A stretch of DNA of 64,000 nucleotides from Dolomedes plantarius (Eukaryota > Arthropoda > Arachnida > Araneae > Dolomedidae). Location: assembly GCA_907164885.2 (NCBI GenBank), contig OU015490.1:205930481-205994480 (forward strand), in the 5' to 3' direction. The position numbers and the translations under genes are program-made. Positions 10,501 to 21,029 of the stretch are shown in pieces; position 1 is the stretch's first letter, and the number at the start of each line of letters is the position of its first letter. A model generated the notes under the pieces. It searched no databases. It saw only the letters and a program-made list of their open reading frames with translations, and was not told where the DNA came from.

Positions 10501-11488
10501 GATGTTGTTGTTTATGATGCCCCCTGCCTGAAAGTTCCAGAACAGGTCCATGTAGGCTTCGGGCTGAAGTGTGCGGCTCCAGTTTATATAGCACCATAAG
10601 AGTCCGTCTTAGCTAAGTGCCACCTCAATTTTGACTTAGCACCCCACGGGCGACATCTGGGGGAACATACCCTCTCCCACCATCTCTGACCTCATAGAGG
10701 GACTGTTAATTATTATTGTTGTGGCCGTGATTATAAAAGATCAGCACATTGCATTAAAAATAAAAGAATAAAACTAGAATTCACTTACCACACTTTTTTA
10801 ATACTTAAGCTAGGAGAGCACAAAAATTATTTGCACGTGGACATCACAATTCTTAGCACCAAAAAAAAAATTCACGTGGACATCACAATTCTTCCCCGAA
10901 AGACCAAGAAACATTAGGATGTCTTGAATCCATTACTTTTGTCAATCCCGCATTTGTACAAATCTGTCCAACGCATGCTCAGAAACTTGGTTTACATAAG
11001 CTCGATTCACTTATTCGTAAAACCCTTCGTAGATTAATTACATTTTATTTGTGCTACACGTGCAACCCCGTGCTTCAGAAAGCCTTCTCTGTAAAAACAT
11101 CGATGGACACTCTCGCTGAAGAAAATTCGAAGACTGATCTTACATAACGTTCTTGAGCCATAAAATTCAAAATTCGCCACACATTTTTTGTTGCCAACGT
11201 TTTTTAAACCTTTTAAAGAAGTTATGGATAATGTCCATGCGCGCGCATTCATTGCCGCGCCACCGCTTTGAATTAGGCGAGCAGGAGCAAAGCAAACCAG
11301 TTCCATATAGTTTTAAATCGGATGTTCCGGAACTAGTTTTAATTTGATGTTTCCATAACAGGGACTTTCAGGATTTAACGTGCCCATATCCGGCCTAGAT
11401 GCGTATGTATATAATGGCGCGCGTCTGGATTCGATCCGAGCACCCTCAGCACCAAAAGCCAGCACGCTACCACAATGCTAACTCGAAC
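10501..11488 (-). mobile_element. tRNA-derived SINE, minus orientation, split by an LTR
   Basis: 10501-10703 is the 3' body, starting with the complement of the CAA-rich tail (GATGTTGTTG) and running to CTCATAGAGGGAC. 11361-11488 continues it exactly (GGGACTTTC..., TTTAACGTGCCCATATCCGG, then the tRNA-like head with B box GGATTCGATCC). The 657 bp between are a solo LTR. The same family occurs at 13079, 14261, 20281, 23020, 26348, 29705, 46640, 49681, 53357 and 60586. Confidence 0.85.
10704..11360. mobile_element. Solo LTR inserted in a SINE
   Basis: The unit starts TGTTA and ends TAACA, the inverted TG...CA form of retrotransposon LTRs. It is flanked by the 5-bp direct repeat GGGAC (10699-10703 and 11361-11365), and removing it restores a continuous SINE. 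No gag/pol sequence is present, so the copy probably recombined down to one LTR. Inside, a 21-bp unit CACGTGGACATCACAATTCT is repeated at 10834 and 10873; its CACGTG core is an E-box-like palindrome and may be an enhancer repeat. Confidence 0.8.
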
Positions 11489-13078
11489 CCATACTTAATT
11501 ATAAAACCTTTATGATACATTTCTCAAACTAATTAATTAATTTCCTGTAGGGCCACTTTACTAATATGCATGAAATCAATATAACCTTGCTGCTATCTTT
11601 GATATTTTTTTCTTCCTTTTCCTTATTGTATTCCCCATCCTTTGCAATTTCTTTCGTTGGAAATATTTGTTTTTTTACAGCAAGAAAAATAGTGTTTTGT
11701 GAGATATCTTTGGGTCTCTTAAATGGGAAATCATATTTCATTGAAGACGATAAGTACTTTTCAACTTGAGGAGATATATGTAAAAGATACTTGAATATTC
11801 ATGAGATGAGTATAATTTTTTATATAACTGCCATTTATCATAGTCTGCATTATCTGGCAACTAGTTATGAAAGAACTGTGAAAAGAATATCGATACGTAG
11901 CATAAAGATAATAATTATGAAGCTAGAAACAATTCTTCGCAATATTATCATTCGGTAATTTGTTTAAATGCTTATTTATGATCATCGCGAACCACAAATA
12001 TTGACTAATAAAAATTACAAGATAAAAGAACCCGATATTTTTACATTGAGGATAATTATTAAAGAGAAATATTTGCAATATCTTTTTCCATCAGTTATCT
12101 TCATGTTAATTTAAAAAAGATGAGTTGTATCGGCCGTAATATTTTGGTTGAAAATCTTAAGATATGTTTTTTGTTAGTGGAAATGTAAATAGATTAAGCT
12201 GACACTGACAGAAAATAAGAATTTGAAAGCAGAAAGTTCATTTTTACATTTTTAATAACTGAACATATCAAAGGTAAACACGTCGATATAAATATGCATT
12301 GCGCGTAAATTAAATTTTTTCATTTGAACTAAATGAAGTAGAATATATTAAATGCAAATAATTCTCTTAAAAATGAGAATTGGACATTAATATGTAAATA
12401 ATATATAATTAATAATTTCTGAATGTTTTCGTCATATTGGAAAGGAAAAATTATTTTCAAATAAATTATATTCATCTTGGAAAATAAGCTTATGTTTTGT
12501 GAGATATTGTCGTATTATTAGATGCTAATTCTTTACTTTATGTTCTTAATCCTACAATAATTTTGCAATTTCAAATATATTTATATCGCCTCCAAGTAAA
12601 AATAAAATGGTTACATTTCTCGGCAAAAAGCAAAATAGCACATACTCAGGTAACCCTAAAACGTTATGAATGTGCCACTGCATTAAAGGAACATGTTTTT
12701 GATAATCCAATACATGATAATAATGAATAAAAATACGGAAAATAGGAATGAAAACCTAAAACTTGCAGGCGTATTTGCAATTTGCAAAAATGGCAGAAAA
12801 CGTCCTAAAATGGCAATCTGATAATTTGAACTACTGAAGCAAGGAATAGAAAAATTGGTTCTTTGTGGTGCAAGTATATTCTCACAGAAAACGCTACTAG
12901 AATCAATACGTTCCAAGATTTGTTATGTTACACAATTAACATTAGTCATATTCTTGAACTTTTACCCAATCAAACGGTCTGAAAGATTTACTAATCCTAC
13001 ATAATCAACTCAGTCAACTCTCGGGGTTTACTGCTGCAAATATATCATTAAACTTCCCTGCTAAAGAAAATTTGAGTC
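11489..13078. other. AT-rich stretch, nothing recognised
   Basis: No coding frame with family resemblance, no inverted ends and no long internal repeat that I can support. The frames here are short and typical of chance in A/T-rich DNA. Confidence 0.5.
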
Positions 13079-13270
13079 GCTCTATGAGGTCAGAGAGGGT
13101 GGGAGAAAGTGCGATTCCCAAAAATATTGCCCCTGCTACGGGGTGCTAGGTTAAAATTGAGGTGGCAACTATGATGTTATTGAAACTGGAGCCGCACACT
13201 TCAGCCCAAGGCCTATATGAACCTGGTCTGGAACGTCATACCAGGCGGCATAGGAAACAACAACAATAAA
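13079..13270 (+). mobile_element. SINE 3' body, 5'-truncated
   Basis: Begins within CTATGAGGTCAGAGAGGGTG and runs through AAAATTGAGGTGGCA, GGAGCCGCACACTTCAGCCC and ATATGAACCTGGTCTGGAA to a tail AACAACAACAATAAAC. The tRNA-like head is absent. Confidence 0.8.
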
Positions 13271-14260
13271 CTTGAAATGTTTAAAGCGCAGTACCAAGAC
13301 AAATGCAAAAAAGGACAATGTACGATTCTTAGTGCTTTCATTCAGAGTTTTGTTAAATTTCCAAAGTGGTATAGAAAAAAACGTTCAAGAAATATGACTT
13401 GCATGAAACTTGGATCGAATGCGAAAAACTGGACTATATACGTTCCATGGGTCACGCCCTCCAACGTAGTTTTGCACAGCATATGACGAATTGAGAGAAA
13501 AGTGAAAGTGATAGGTTGGTATTTGGTTCCGGGAGTTCTAACAAAACTGCTTAGTTGATCTACAAGAAACTTTTCTATTGAAAATTTATTTATAAAACAG
13601 ATATTTAAAAATAATTCTGATGAATAACATGTGCAGTTTAAAATATGTGCTAATTATTTTTAATATTTCCACGCGCATTCCACGGACTCTGAAAATTACT
13701 GATTTTTTATTTTTTATTTTTTATTATTTATTATTTTTTTAAATTCTTCATGTTTTCGAAATTTAACGGAAATTCATTTTTTAATGTATTTTTTCTGTCC
13801 GAATGGGAGTACCCTCTGTTTATTTCAGCAAAATCATAAAATATTTTTATTCATGTTAAATTTAGGTTCTTATATTTATTACTAGTTGGAACCCGTCAAA
13901 ACATGACGACTAGATAGTAAATAAATGTACTGATACACAAATTATACTTAACACATCATTGCCAAATGTTGAAAATCATAATAATGCGCAGAAACAAATT
14001 AATGTGTTTAAGCGGCTTCGTGCTTACTGAGTATCTAAAGCCAGATTTAAAAATGTCACTGAGCATGCGCAGAAAGCAATTTTTAATTGTAAATTATTGC
14101 TAATTAAACAGAGCGAAATAAATAATTTCCATCAGGTTTAATCTTATATTTCACAAACATAATTATCATAAAAAATAAAAATGACAAAGATATTTAGAGA
14201 GAATTTCATCACCTATAAATGTCGTTCCGAATTCACGAAATACGCCTATATAATAGCTCT
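13271..14260. other. Mostly unassigned; one short repeat terminus
   Basis: 13705-13745 is a T/A simple tract. Near 13882, ACTAGTTGGAACCCGTC resembles the inverted form of the CTAGT-ended repeat at 4733-5885 and may be the end of another dispersed copy. The rest shows nothing I can name. Confidence 0.35.
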
Positions 14261-14865
14261 GTTGTTGTTCCTGTTGTTATATATAACGTCTCCTGTCCGA
14301 AAGTGCTAGACCAGGTTGATATAGGTTTCGGGCAGAGTAATGCGGCTCCGGTTTATAATAGTCCCACATGGGTCTTAGTCCGTCTTGGCTAGGTGCAACC
14401 CCAATTTTGACCGAGCATCTCCAGAGTGGACATCTAGGGGGATCGTACCTTCCAAACCCACTGACCCAGTGGGACACCCAGGGGGGGGGGGGCAAGGGGC
14501 CCTGGACCTCCCCTATGAAAAATGAATTGCATTATGAATATTGATTTTGCATTATAAATATTTTTATCCATTCATCTCACCCCACCATGCATTATAAAAA
14601 ATTTTATCACTTCATCTCGCCACCCCCCCCAAGAAAATCCTGGAATTATTATTCTTTAAGTAACTAGTATCCTTAAACATTAACTACCTTAATGATTTTT
14701 TAATACTGAGCACATTTACATTGATGACATACTATCTTGCGACAGAACATAAAACCAGCGGGTCAAGGCACTCCACTACTAAAACTCAACTCTGCCAGCG
14801 ATCCGAGCGCATCCAGTACCGAAATCCGACACGCTACCTCTAGACTACCTCTGACCCCGTGATGT
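14261..14865 (-). mobile_element. SINE in two pieces, minus orientation
   Basis: 14261-14480 is the 3' body (GTTGTTGTTCCTGTTG tail complement, GCGGCTCCGGTTTATAATAG, CCCAATTTTGACC). 14790-14865 is a tRNA-like head (CGATCCGAGCGC, CCGACACGCTACC). The ~300 bp between begin at a run of eleven G (from ~14480) and contain two similar TGCATTAT-A-AAT units and a C-run ending near 14630. They may be a separate insertion, but I see no target duplication. Confidence 0.6.
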
Positions 14866-16037
14866 CCACGTTTGGAAGTATTGCATGTTATCTGTCTGCC
14901 ATTGTAATTAACGTATCAAATGTATTTTAATTAGATATGTTACATATCTAATATATTTTTAAAATAATCATAATGTCAGCATAAAATTCGCACCAGTCAA
15001 ACTCAATAATATGTAGTGTGATTTACGGCGCCTGAAGCTCCACAACAATTTTTGAAACCAAGACAAGTGGTTGAATGGCACTGGAGAAAATAATAAAATA
15101 AAATGTATATTTCATATTTGAATCGAATAACCTTTGTAGAATTATATGTTTCAAAAAAGTTGAAAACCTTTGATTTCAGAAGAATTATTTATTTTGTGCG
15201 CAAATTTGGAGGAACTTTATTTTTCCCTATATTACATATTATACAACAGTTATGTAATATATATTACATTATTATCTGTGGTATAACATATTATATAATA
15301 TAACATTACATGTAATTTGGCATTTAATGCGTATGATGCAGTCGCAACACAGTAAAACTAAACTAAGCTTATCAAAAGTGATAATATACGCCTCATTAAT
15401 TTTAGAATAAATTGTAAAAATGAAATCAAGGATAGATTCTAAAAAAAACTCTTGAACACTAGTAGTTAGTAACAATATAAAAACTCAGTGATAAAAATGA
15501 AAGACAATTGAAATAATAACTAAAAATAAATAACAGTGCTAAATAATTATAAGAAGAATATAGACAAAAACAAAACAGAAATCAAGCATTCAGGCAAGAT
15601 TATTTAGTAGTACCGGAACTAAACCATAAATCTAGGTAACCGACTGGTCTCGCCATCAGGGAGCCTAACCAAATGAGTTACGTCAAGGGGAACTTTCTGA
15701 ATAGGATGCAGGTATAACCAAAAGACATCCATAGGCCCCGAGATCCCCATAGAAACACATAGTCAAGAGAAAATGAAAAAACACGGACAACTTGCAATAA
15801 GTGCTCAACTCACCATATATGCATGTACACATATACTCCTAATGAAAAGACAAAGATGCATACATACCCTAATTCAGTGAGTGACGGTTATGGCGAAACA
15901 ACAGCCAATTTTTACCTTAGTAGTTACGTCACTGTAGCAAAACCACAGCGTCACACCCCAATGAAGTTATAAAAAATATGAAAACAGAAATCCTATCCTA
16001 AATATACCTGATTCTAAATGCCAATTTTTTTAAACTT
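14866..16037. other. Unassigned sequence
   Basis: No gene or repeat end recognised. 15600-16030 is less A/T-rich than its surroundings and could be an unrecognised repeat flanking the piggyBac insertion. Confidence 0.4.
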
Positions 16038-16052
16038 TTAACCCTTTCGCAC

Positions 16053-16089
<37 letters not shown>

Positions 16090-16189
16090 CAGAACAATTT
16101 TGGTAGCATAAACTATGAGTGGGGCACACTAGAATGCTAAAACTAAGATGTTATATTTTTAGGAAGATTTTAAACACTGATTTAGGACC

Positions 16190-16237
16190 GGGAAATATAT
16201 GTCCCATCAGTCCTGACAACTGGGACATATGTGTCCC
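16190..16237. promoter_or_regulatory. Two 16-bp subterminal palindromes, left side
   Basis: GGGAAATATATGTCCC at 16190-16205 and GGGACATATGTGTCCC at 16222-16237. Both fit the consensus GGGACAYATGTGTCCC that also occurs three times at the right end. Probably transposase-binding sites; inferred. Confidence 0.6.
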
Positions 16238-16299
16238 AGTAGTCTTTAATGAGTAATTTTGTAAAGAAAACCAATGATTTTCTAGTCATAAAAATTTAA

Positions 16300-18020
16300 T
16301 TATGAATAGTATGGGTTGAAACAATCAATGCACAATGGGACATTACACATCGTGCACATTAATTTAGTGCGCGATTCCTTCTTTTGTTGTGCACATTTAC
16401 GGCACCGCCGTCGTGTTTTTGTTGTTACTGGCAGATGGTCACCAACATTGAGTACGCTTCGTGATGTTTTGGATGGGCATCCAGTTCCTCTACGGCGTTG
16501 ATACTGTGCGTTGAAATTTCCGGACGCCATCCAGGTTTCTGCAAGAGGTACAATGAAATCAAGAAGTGGGGTTTTTCGATGTTTGAGTTCGCAGTACGCA
16601 ATCCATGAGTTGACCACTGCGCTCATCAATAGGCGAAAAAATACTTTTTTCCACCACTTGCAAGATTTTCGATCTAATTCATAGACATTTGCCATTTGGT
16701 CTGCAAGGTCTACACCTCCCATGATTTTGTTGTAGAATTCGATTGCCACAGGGCACTCAAATTCTTCTTTGCTTCCATCTTTCATGGTGCGATTTACTTT
16801 TGCGTATTTAGCTTCTTGGCAATTACTTAGCATCATCACTTGCTTTGAATCAAGCCACCTCGCACACATTGTTCCATTTTTAGTTACGAGAAACTCAGCC
16901 TCACCCCCTTTTGCTTAGTTTTGTTGCAAAATTAGGAACATCTTTGCGTGTCTTGATGCACGTACCAACAGCAGGAAATTTCAGGGTTTTCACCAGGTGC
17001 ACGCTTGTAAAAAATCGGTCAAACGCAAGCATAACGTCTTTTCCTCGGATTGTCTCCGTTAGCTTTGATACTACCCGTTCCCCGAGTGTGCCTTGAACTT
17101 CACCCGTTTCTTTTCCGGAATAAATGTTCATGTCATATACATATCCTGTTTTTGAATCACATTGCTGCCAAATTTTTATCCCTCTTTTTACAGGTTTCAT
17201 CGGAATATATTGTTTGAGGGATGAACGTCCCTTGAATTTCGCCATTGATTCATCAATAGATTGATATGAACTTTCGCTTCGGCACTGTTTGAAGGTTTGT
17301 TTCAGGCACGAAACAACCTCGTCAATGTAATATGTTTTACTTGCATTTTCTGGCCTTTCTGGTTCAGCAAAATATAGTTTCGACAACAACGTTTTACATC
17401 TGTCTCTTGAAATAGCATTTTTTATTGCTGCGTTTCCCAAAGAAGGATTAGATGACCAATAATGAGAGAATTTCGGCACCTTATTGTAAGACATGACAAG
17501 CATGCATCCAAGGACAAGCATAATTTCAGAGGGGTCTGTAGGGTGAATTGTTTGTCCTAACTTTTCGAGTCGTTGGTTTGTGCATTGAGAGAACCAAATC
17601 ATAAGACTTTGGAAATATCTCGAGAAACACGTCCAATTCGGTAGCTGAACGATTTAAGTTGAATAACAAACTAGGCGATGACTCTGCTGGAATTGTCATT
17701 CGAGGTTGGAAAGTTGAATCTGCATGAAACCATAAGATTGGTCTGCAGCCTGAAGCATTAGCTGATGGTATCTCATCAACTGATGAAAGTGATGCCGTAT
17801 CAGTATCACTCAAAGCATCGCTGTTCTTTGTATTTTGGGGAATGGTATCATGATCGATATCCATTTCACACTCGTCTGAATCGGATGAGTACTGCAAATT
17901 GTGTGCTGGATCTTGAAAATCGGGATCGTTTATTTCATCATCCAAATCAATATATTCGTCATCTGACTCTTCTAAAATTTTTTTGATTTCTTCATTAGTA
18001 AGTCCCCGTCGTCGAGTCAT
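16300..18020 (-). pseudogene. piggyBac-type transposase, two frameshifts
   Basis: Three overlapping frames cover a protein of about 570 residues, the usual family size. N-terminal: MTRRRGLTNEEIKKIL then a long acidic, Ser-rich region. Middle: FLEIFP..., NQRLEKLGQ, SIDESMAKFKGR (first catalytic Asp) and AFDRFFTS (second). C-terminal: MGGVDLADQM (third), ending in a cysteine-rich zinc-binding domain CRKC...CTMCNVPLCIDCF. Frame 1 passes to frame 2 near 17600; frame 2 passes to frame 3 at about 16905, in a run of five G, where one G too many explains the break. All three catalytic Asp are kept. The two shifts are the only lesions I see; the one in the G run could be a sequencing error. Confidence 0.92.
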
Positions 18021-18122
18021 TTTAGATTGAATTAATTTGTGCCTAAATTAAAAATAATAAGCAACTATTTCAAAAGTAACCGACAAATATAATATCAAGA
18101 GAAATGATCACATAGGACTGTT

Positions 18123-18511
18123 GGGACAATGTGTTCCCACTATCCAAGACGAGAGGGACACATATGTCCCGATAACGGAAGTAAAACTTTGCCACTTACA
18201 AGTTTCTTAGAGTTAATCCGCTTCGTGAGTAACTTCTCTGGTCTTAGATTTATGGATCAATCAAAATTTAATCGAAAATAGGCGGTATTTTCCAAAACTA
18301 AACTATTTACGTTCGTACAGTATGTAATGAGCTGCTACAACACTTCAAAAACGCGGGAATTGCATTATGTACGATAGTGCCATCTATTTTCTGTGAATGA
18401 AAATACCTTCAAAAATATTTGCAGGACTGGTGGGAAAGTCTCCCATTAGACAGAGAAGCGTTTCTGTCCCTAAAGACTTTTTTTGAAATTTGCTTGGGAC
18501 GTATGTGTCCC
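18123..18511. promoter_or_regulatory. Three 16-bp subterminal palindromes, right side
   Basis: GGGACAATGTGTTCCC at 18123-18138, GGGACACATATGTCCC at 18155-18170 and GGGACGTATGTGTCCC at 18496-18511, the last only sixteen bases from the element end. The first two also lie just upstream of the transposase start (18020), so they might influence its transcription. Confidence 0.6.
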
Positions 18512-18854
18512 GTTAGGCGCGAAAGGGTTAAGTTGCCGAAATTATTAAGGAAATTGTTCTTACGTATATTTTCCTCGAAAATGGTCACATGCCTTCAGAG
18601 TTATTACAAATGTTTTTTATTCTGTAAAGTTGTGAGTAAAATATATTATAATAAATTTTATAGTTCAAGTTGCTATGGAAATCGGTAAACGTGATAACGT
18701 CAAAGTTAAAATCTAATCTTTTATCATATATCCCAATTTTTAATTCCCTATTTTGAATTTGAATTTTTATATCCAGATAAGTCACAAAATGATTATTTTC
18801 ATTAGTCCTGTTTAAAGTTAGTTCCTTTGGATAGATTTGATTAAGACAAAAAAT

Positions 18855-19700
18855 TAATAGACAAAGAAAGAGGCTGGCTTTCGAAGAATTCGTTCAACAA
18901 CAGATCAGGTTACTTTCTTCAGCTAAATTGTTAACGATGCATTGGACAATCGAAATATTCTAACGGTAGTCTCTATTGATTTTAAGGGCGTATACGTATG
19001 CACTGTATGTTTCGACAGTAAATTCTCTTATGACTTGTATTTAATGAGTATGATATCGCATCAATGCGGCAATAATTTTGGAAAGCCCTGTTTTCAGTTC
19101 TTTTGAGTTATTATCACTCACCTTGATGCCAATGACACGAAAAATTCCAAAAAGTCTCATCGTGATCTACCTCCTAAGGTTTTTTTGTATGCGCCTGGCT
19201 TTGGAACACAAGTACCTGAAATTTTAAAGAATGATTACTCTGAAATAAGTACATGTGTTAGCTAAGACTCCAGAACCTCTTCTGAATTATAAATTACGAT
19301 TGCCGGTGCTTCTGGTTCTGACCTGTCAGTTTTTGATGGATTGACTTCAAGACTATCTTACTGTTTTTTGATTAATCGTCTGCCACCGTATCTTCTTTAT
19401 TTTTTTAATCTCCCACATTAAATAGTTGTCAATTTATATTTATTTACTTATTTATTTATTGCTATTATTAGTATAATTTATATTTATTTATTTAGTTATT
19501 ATTATTATTATTATTACTAGAATTATTATTATTATAATTATTATTATTTAATTATTATTATTTTTTTTTTAACTTTCAAGTCAACACTTTTCTTTTAATC
19601 CTGAGAACGGAAATATAGTCACAAAAAATTATCCTTACCGAGGATATGGAGCCCTGCTCTCTAGTGCCTCGTTAATGTACCATGTCTATGTCTATGTCTA
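18855..19700 (+). pseudogene. Non-LTR retrotransposon (LINE) fragment
   Basis: 18867 onward translates as KEAGFRRIRSTTDQVTFF, and a shifted frame gives DALDNRNILTVVSIDFKGVY; these match the reverse-transcriptase motifs AGFRxxRSTTDQ and xVxIDFxGAYD of jockey/R1-type LINEs. The polymerase active site is gone. Near 19340-19420 a coding-like tail ends LINRLPPYLLYFFNLPH and a stop. 19440-19565 is a TTAT/ATT simple tract. The unit closes with repeated ATGTCT units at 19682-19700, which look like a LINE 3' tail. Strongly decayed and internally deleted. Confidence 0.6.
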
Positions 19701-20280
19701 AGACTCCAATAATGTTTCTATAATCAGAATATTATTTCCAAATGAAATGAATATAAGTATTGAAATTGCGTTTTCATTCTCAAAACTGTTAGTCACTGGA
19801 AGGCAAAGATACATTTTTTAAATGGGAAAGCTCCTGAAAATCATATTTTGCAGTTAGAGATAAATATGATCTTCCTGGAACGTAATATATAAGAAAAAAC
19901 GTTTTCACTCATTATACAATAAATTAGGGGCAATTAATTATAGTAAAAAAAAAAGATTTCATTAATTTATACCTTTAATAGAGGATTCAAAGTATGCTTA
20001 TAACTTTTCGAAGCGAAATCCATGTATTCTTTTGTGGATTTTAATCCATATAATTTATTACCTTCGGAAAACGATAGCCATACGAGGATTGTAAATGGAT
20101 TATAAGAAAGTAATAAGGAATCAGATAAAGAGAAATCCTTTTAAGACATACTACCTCCTGTTTATATTAAGTTTTATTTCTCCAGAAAGATTTCTTATGC
20201 CTCAATTGTTTCTTATACCTGAATCCTTATACCTAAATTGTTAAATGCGTGCAATTTAACACAGTTTATTTTGTAATATG
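19701..20280. other. Unassigned sequence
   Basis: Nothing recognised. Confidence 0.45.
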
Positions 20281-21000
20281 CCAGAAGTAGGCTAGTGATA
20301 GCGCGTTCGGCTTGGAACTGGGGATTGTTAGTTCAAATCCCGACGAATGCCATTAAATATATCTATCTCTCAATTTACATGGTAGATGCTTTCCTCAACA
20401 AATCGTGCAAATCGAAATCGTGTAAAACAAGACACACCATTCATATTAAACATGGGGATAGGTGCAAGCCATGTTTGTAATAACAGTGTAAAAATGGAAA
20501 GAGTTTCTGTTGAAGTGAATACAAAGGAATGTAAGTAATATGCAAATAATAAATTATTTCTTTCCATATGTATTTAAAAAATTAACGTCTTATCTCGTGA
20601 AGAACTGAACTAGGTGTGACAGTTTCGAAATTAAACAAAATCTACTTTAATGACGCCAATGCTAAACGCAACGCAATGCACTTGTGACATCTGTGTAGAT
20701 AATTAATAAGTGCGTTCAATGTAAAACGCTCAATCAAATAATGCATAGATTTTTTTTTTATTTATAAAATTTAGAAACCGTGTAAAAGCGAAACCGTGTA
20801 AACCCAGTACCGTGCAGATCGACGAACAGGTGCATCTTCGTGTCTAGACAAGATATGGGCACGTGAAATTCGTAGACCATAAAGTACCCTTATGAAGTCA
20901 CAGAAGTTTGGGAGAAGGTGAGAGCCCCCCCCCCCACCCTGGGGACACGCGGTTAAAATTAAGGTGGCCCCAGGGGGGGTGCTAGTGTACCTATACAGTG
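20281..21000 (+). mobile_element. SINE, plus orientation, interrupted
   Basis: 20285-20365 is a tRNA-like head with A box TAGGCTAGTGATAGCGCG and B box GTTCAAATCCC. 20850-21000 continues as SINE body (TCTAGACAAGATATGGGCAC, AAATTCGTAGACC, GGTTAAAATTAAGGTGGC), lacking the tail. The ~480 bp between (20366-20849) contain several CGTGTAAA/CGTGCAAA units near both sides and are probably an insertion, but I see no clean target duplication. Confidence 0.55.
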
Positions 21001-21029
21001 TCCCTATTGAAGCAAACAATAATTATCGT

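Larger units (their letters stand above)
16042..18527 (-). mobile_element. piggyBac-type transposon
   Basis: TTAA duplications flank the element exactly (16038-16041 and 18528-18531). The left end starts CCCTTTCGCACG and the right end, reverse-complemented, CCCTTTCGCGCC, so nine bases match perfectly; CCC next to TTAA is the piggyBac form. A T-run of about 30 lies at 16056-16085. The 2,486-bp body has a transposase on the minus strand with two frameshifts, and 16-bp palindromes near both ends. Confidence 0.93.

Noticed and set aside
10373..10597. 74-codon minus-strand frame with similar ones at 14277, 29716 and 49613
   Set aside because: All are translations of SINE copies.
20366..20849. A defined transposon within the interrupted SINE
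   Set aside because: CGTGTAAA units occur near both sides, but I found no inverted ends or target duplication to fix its borders.
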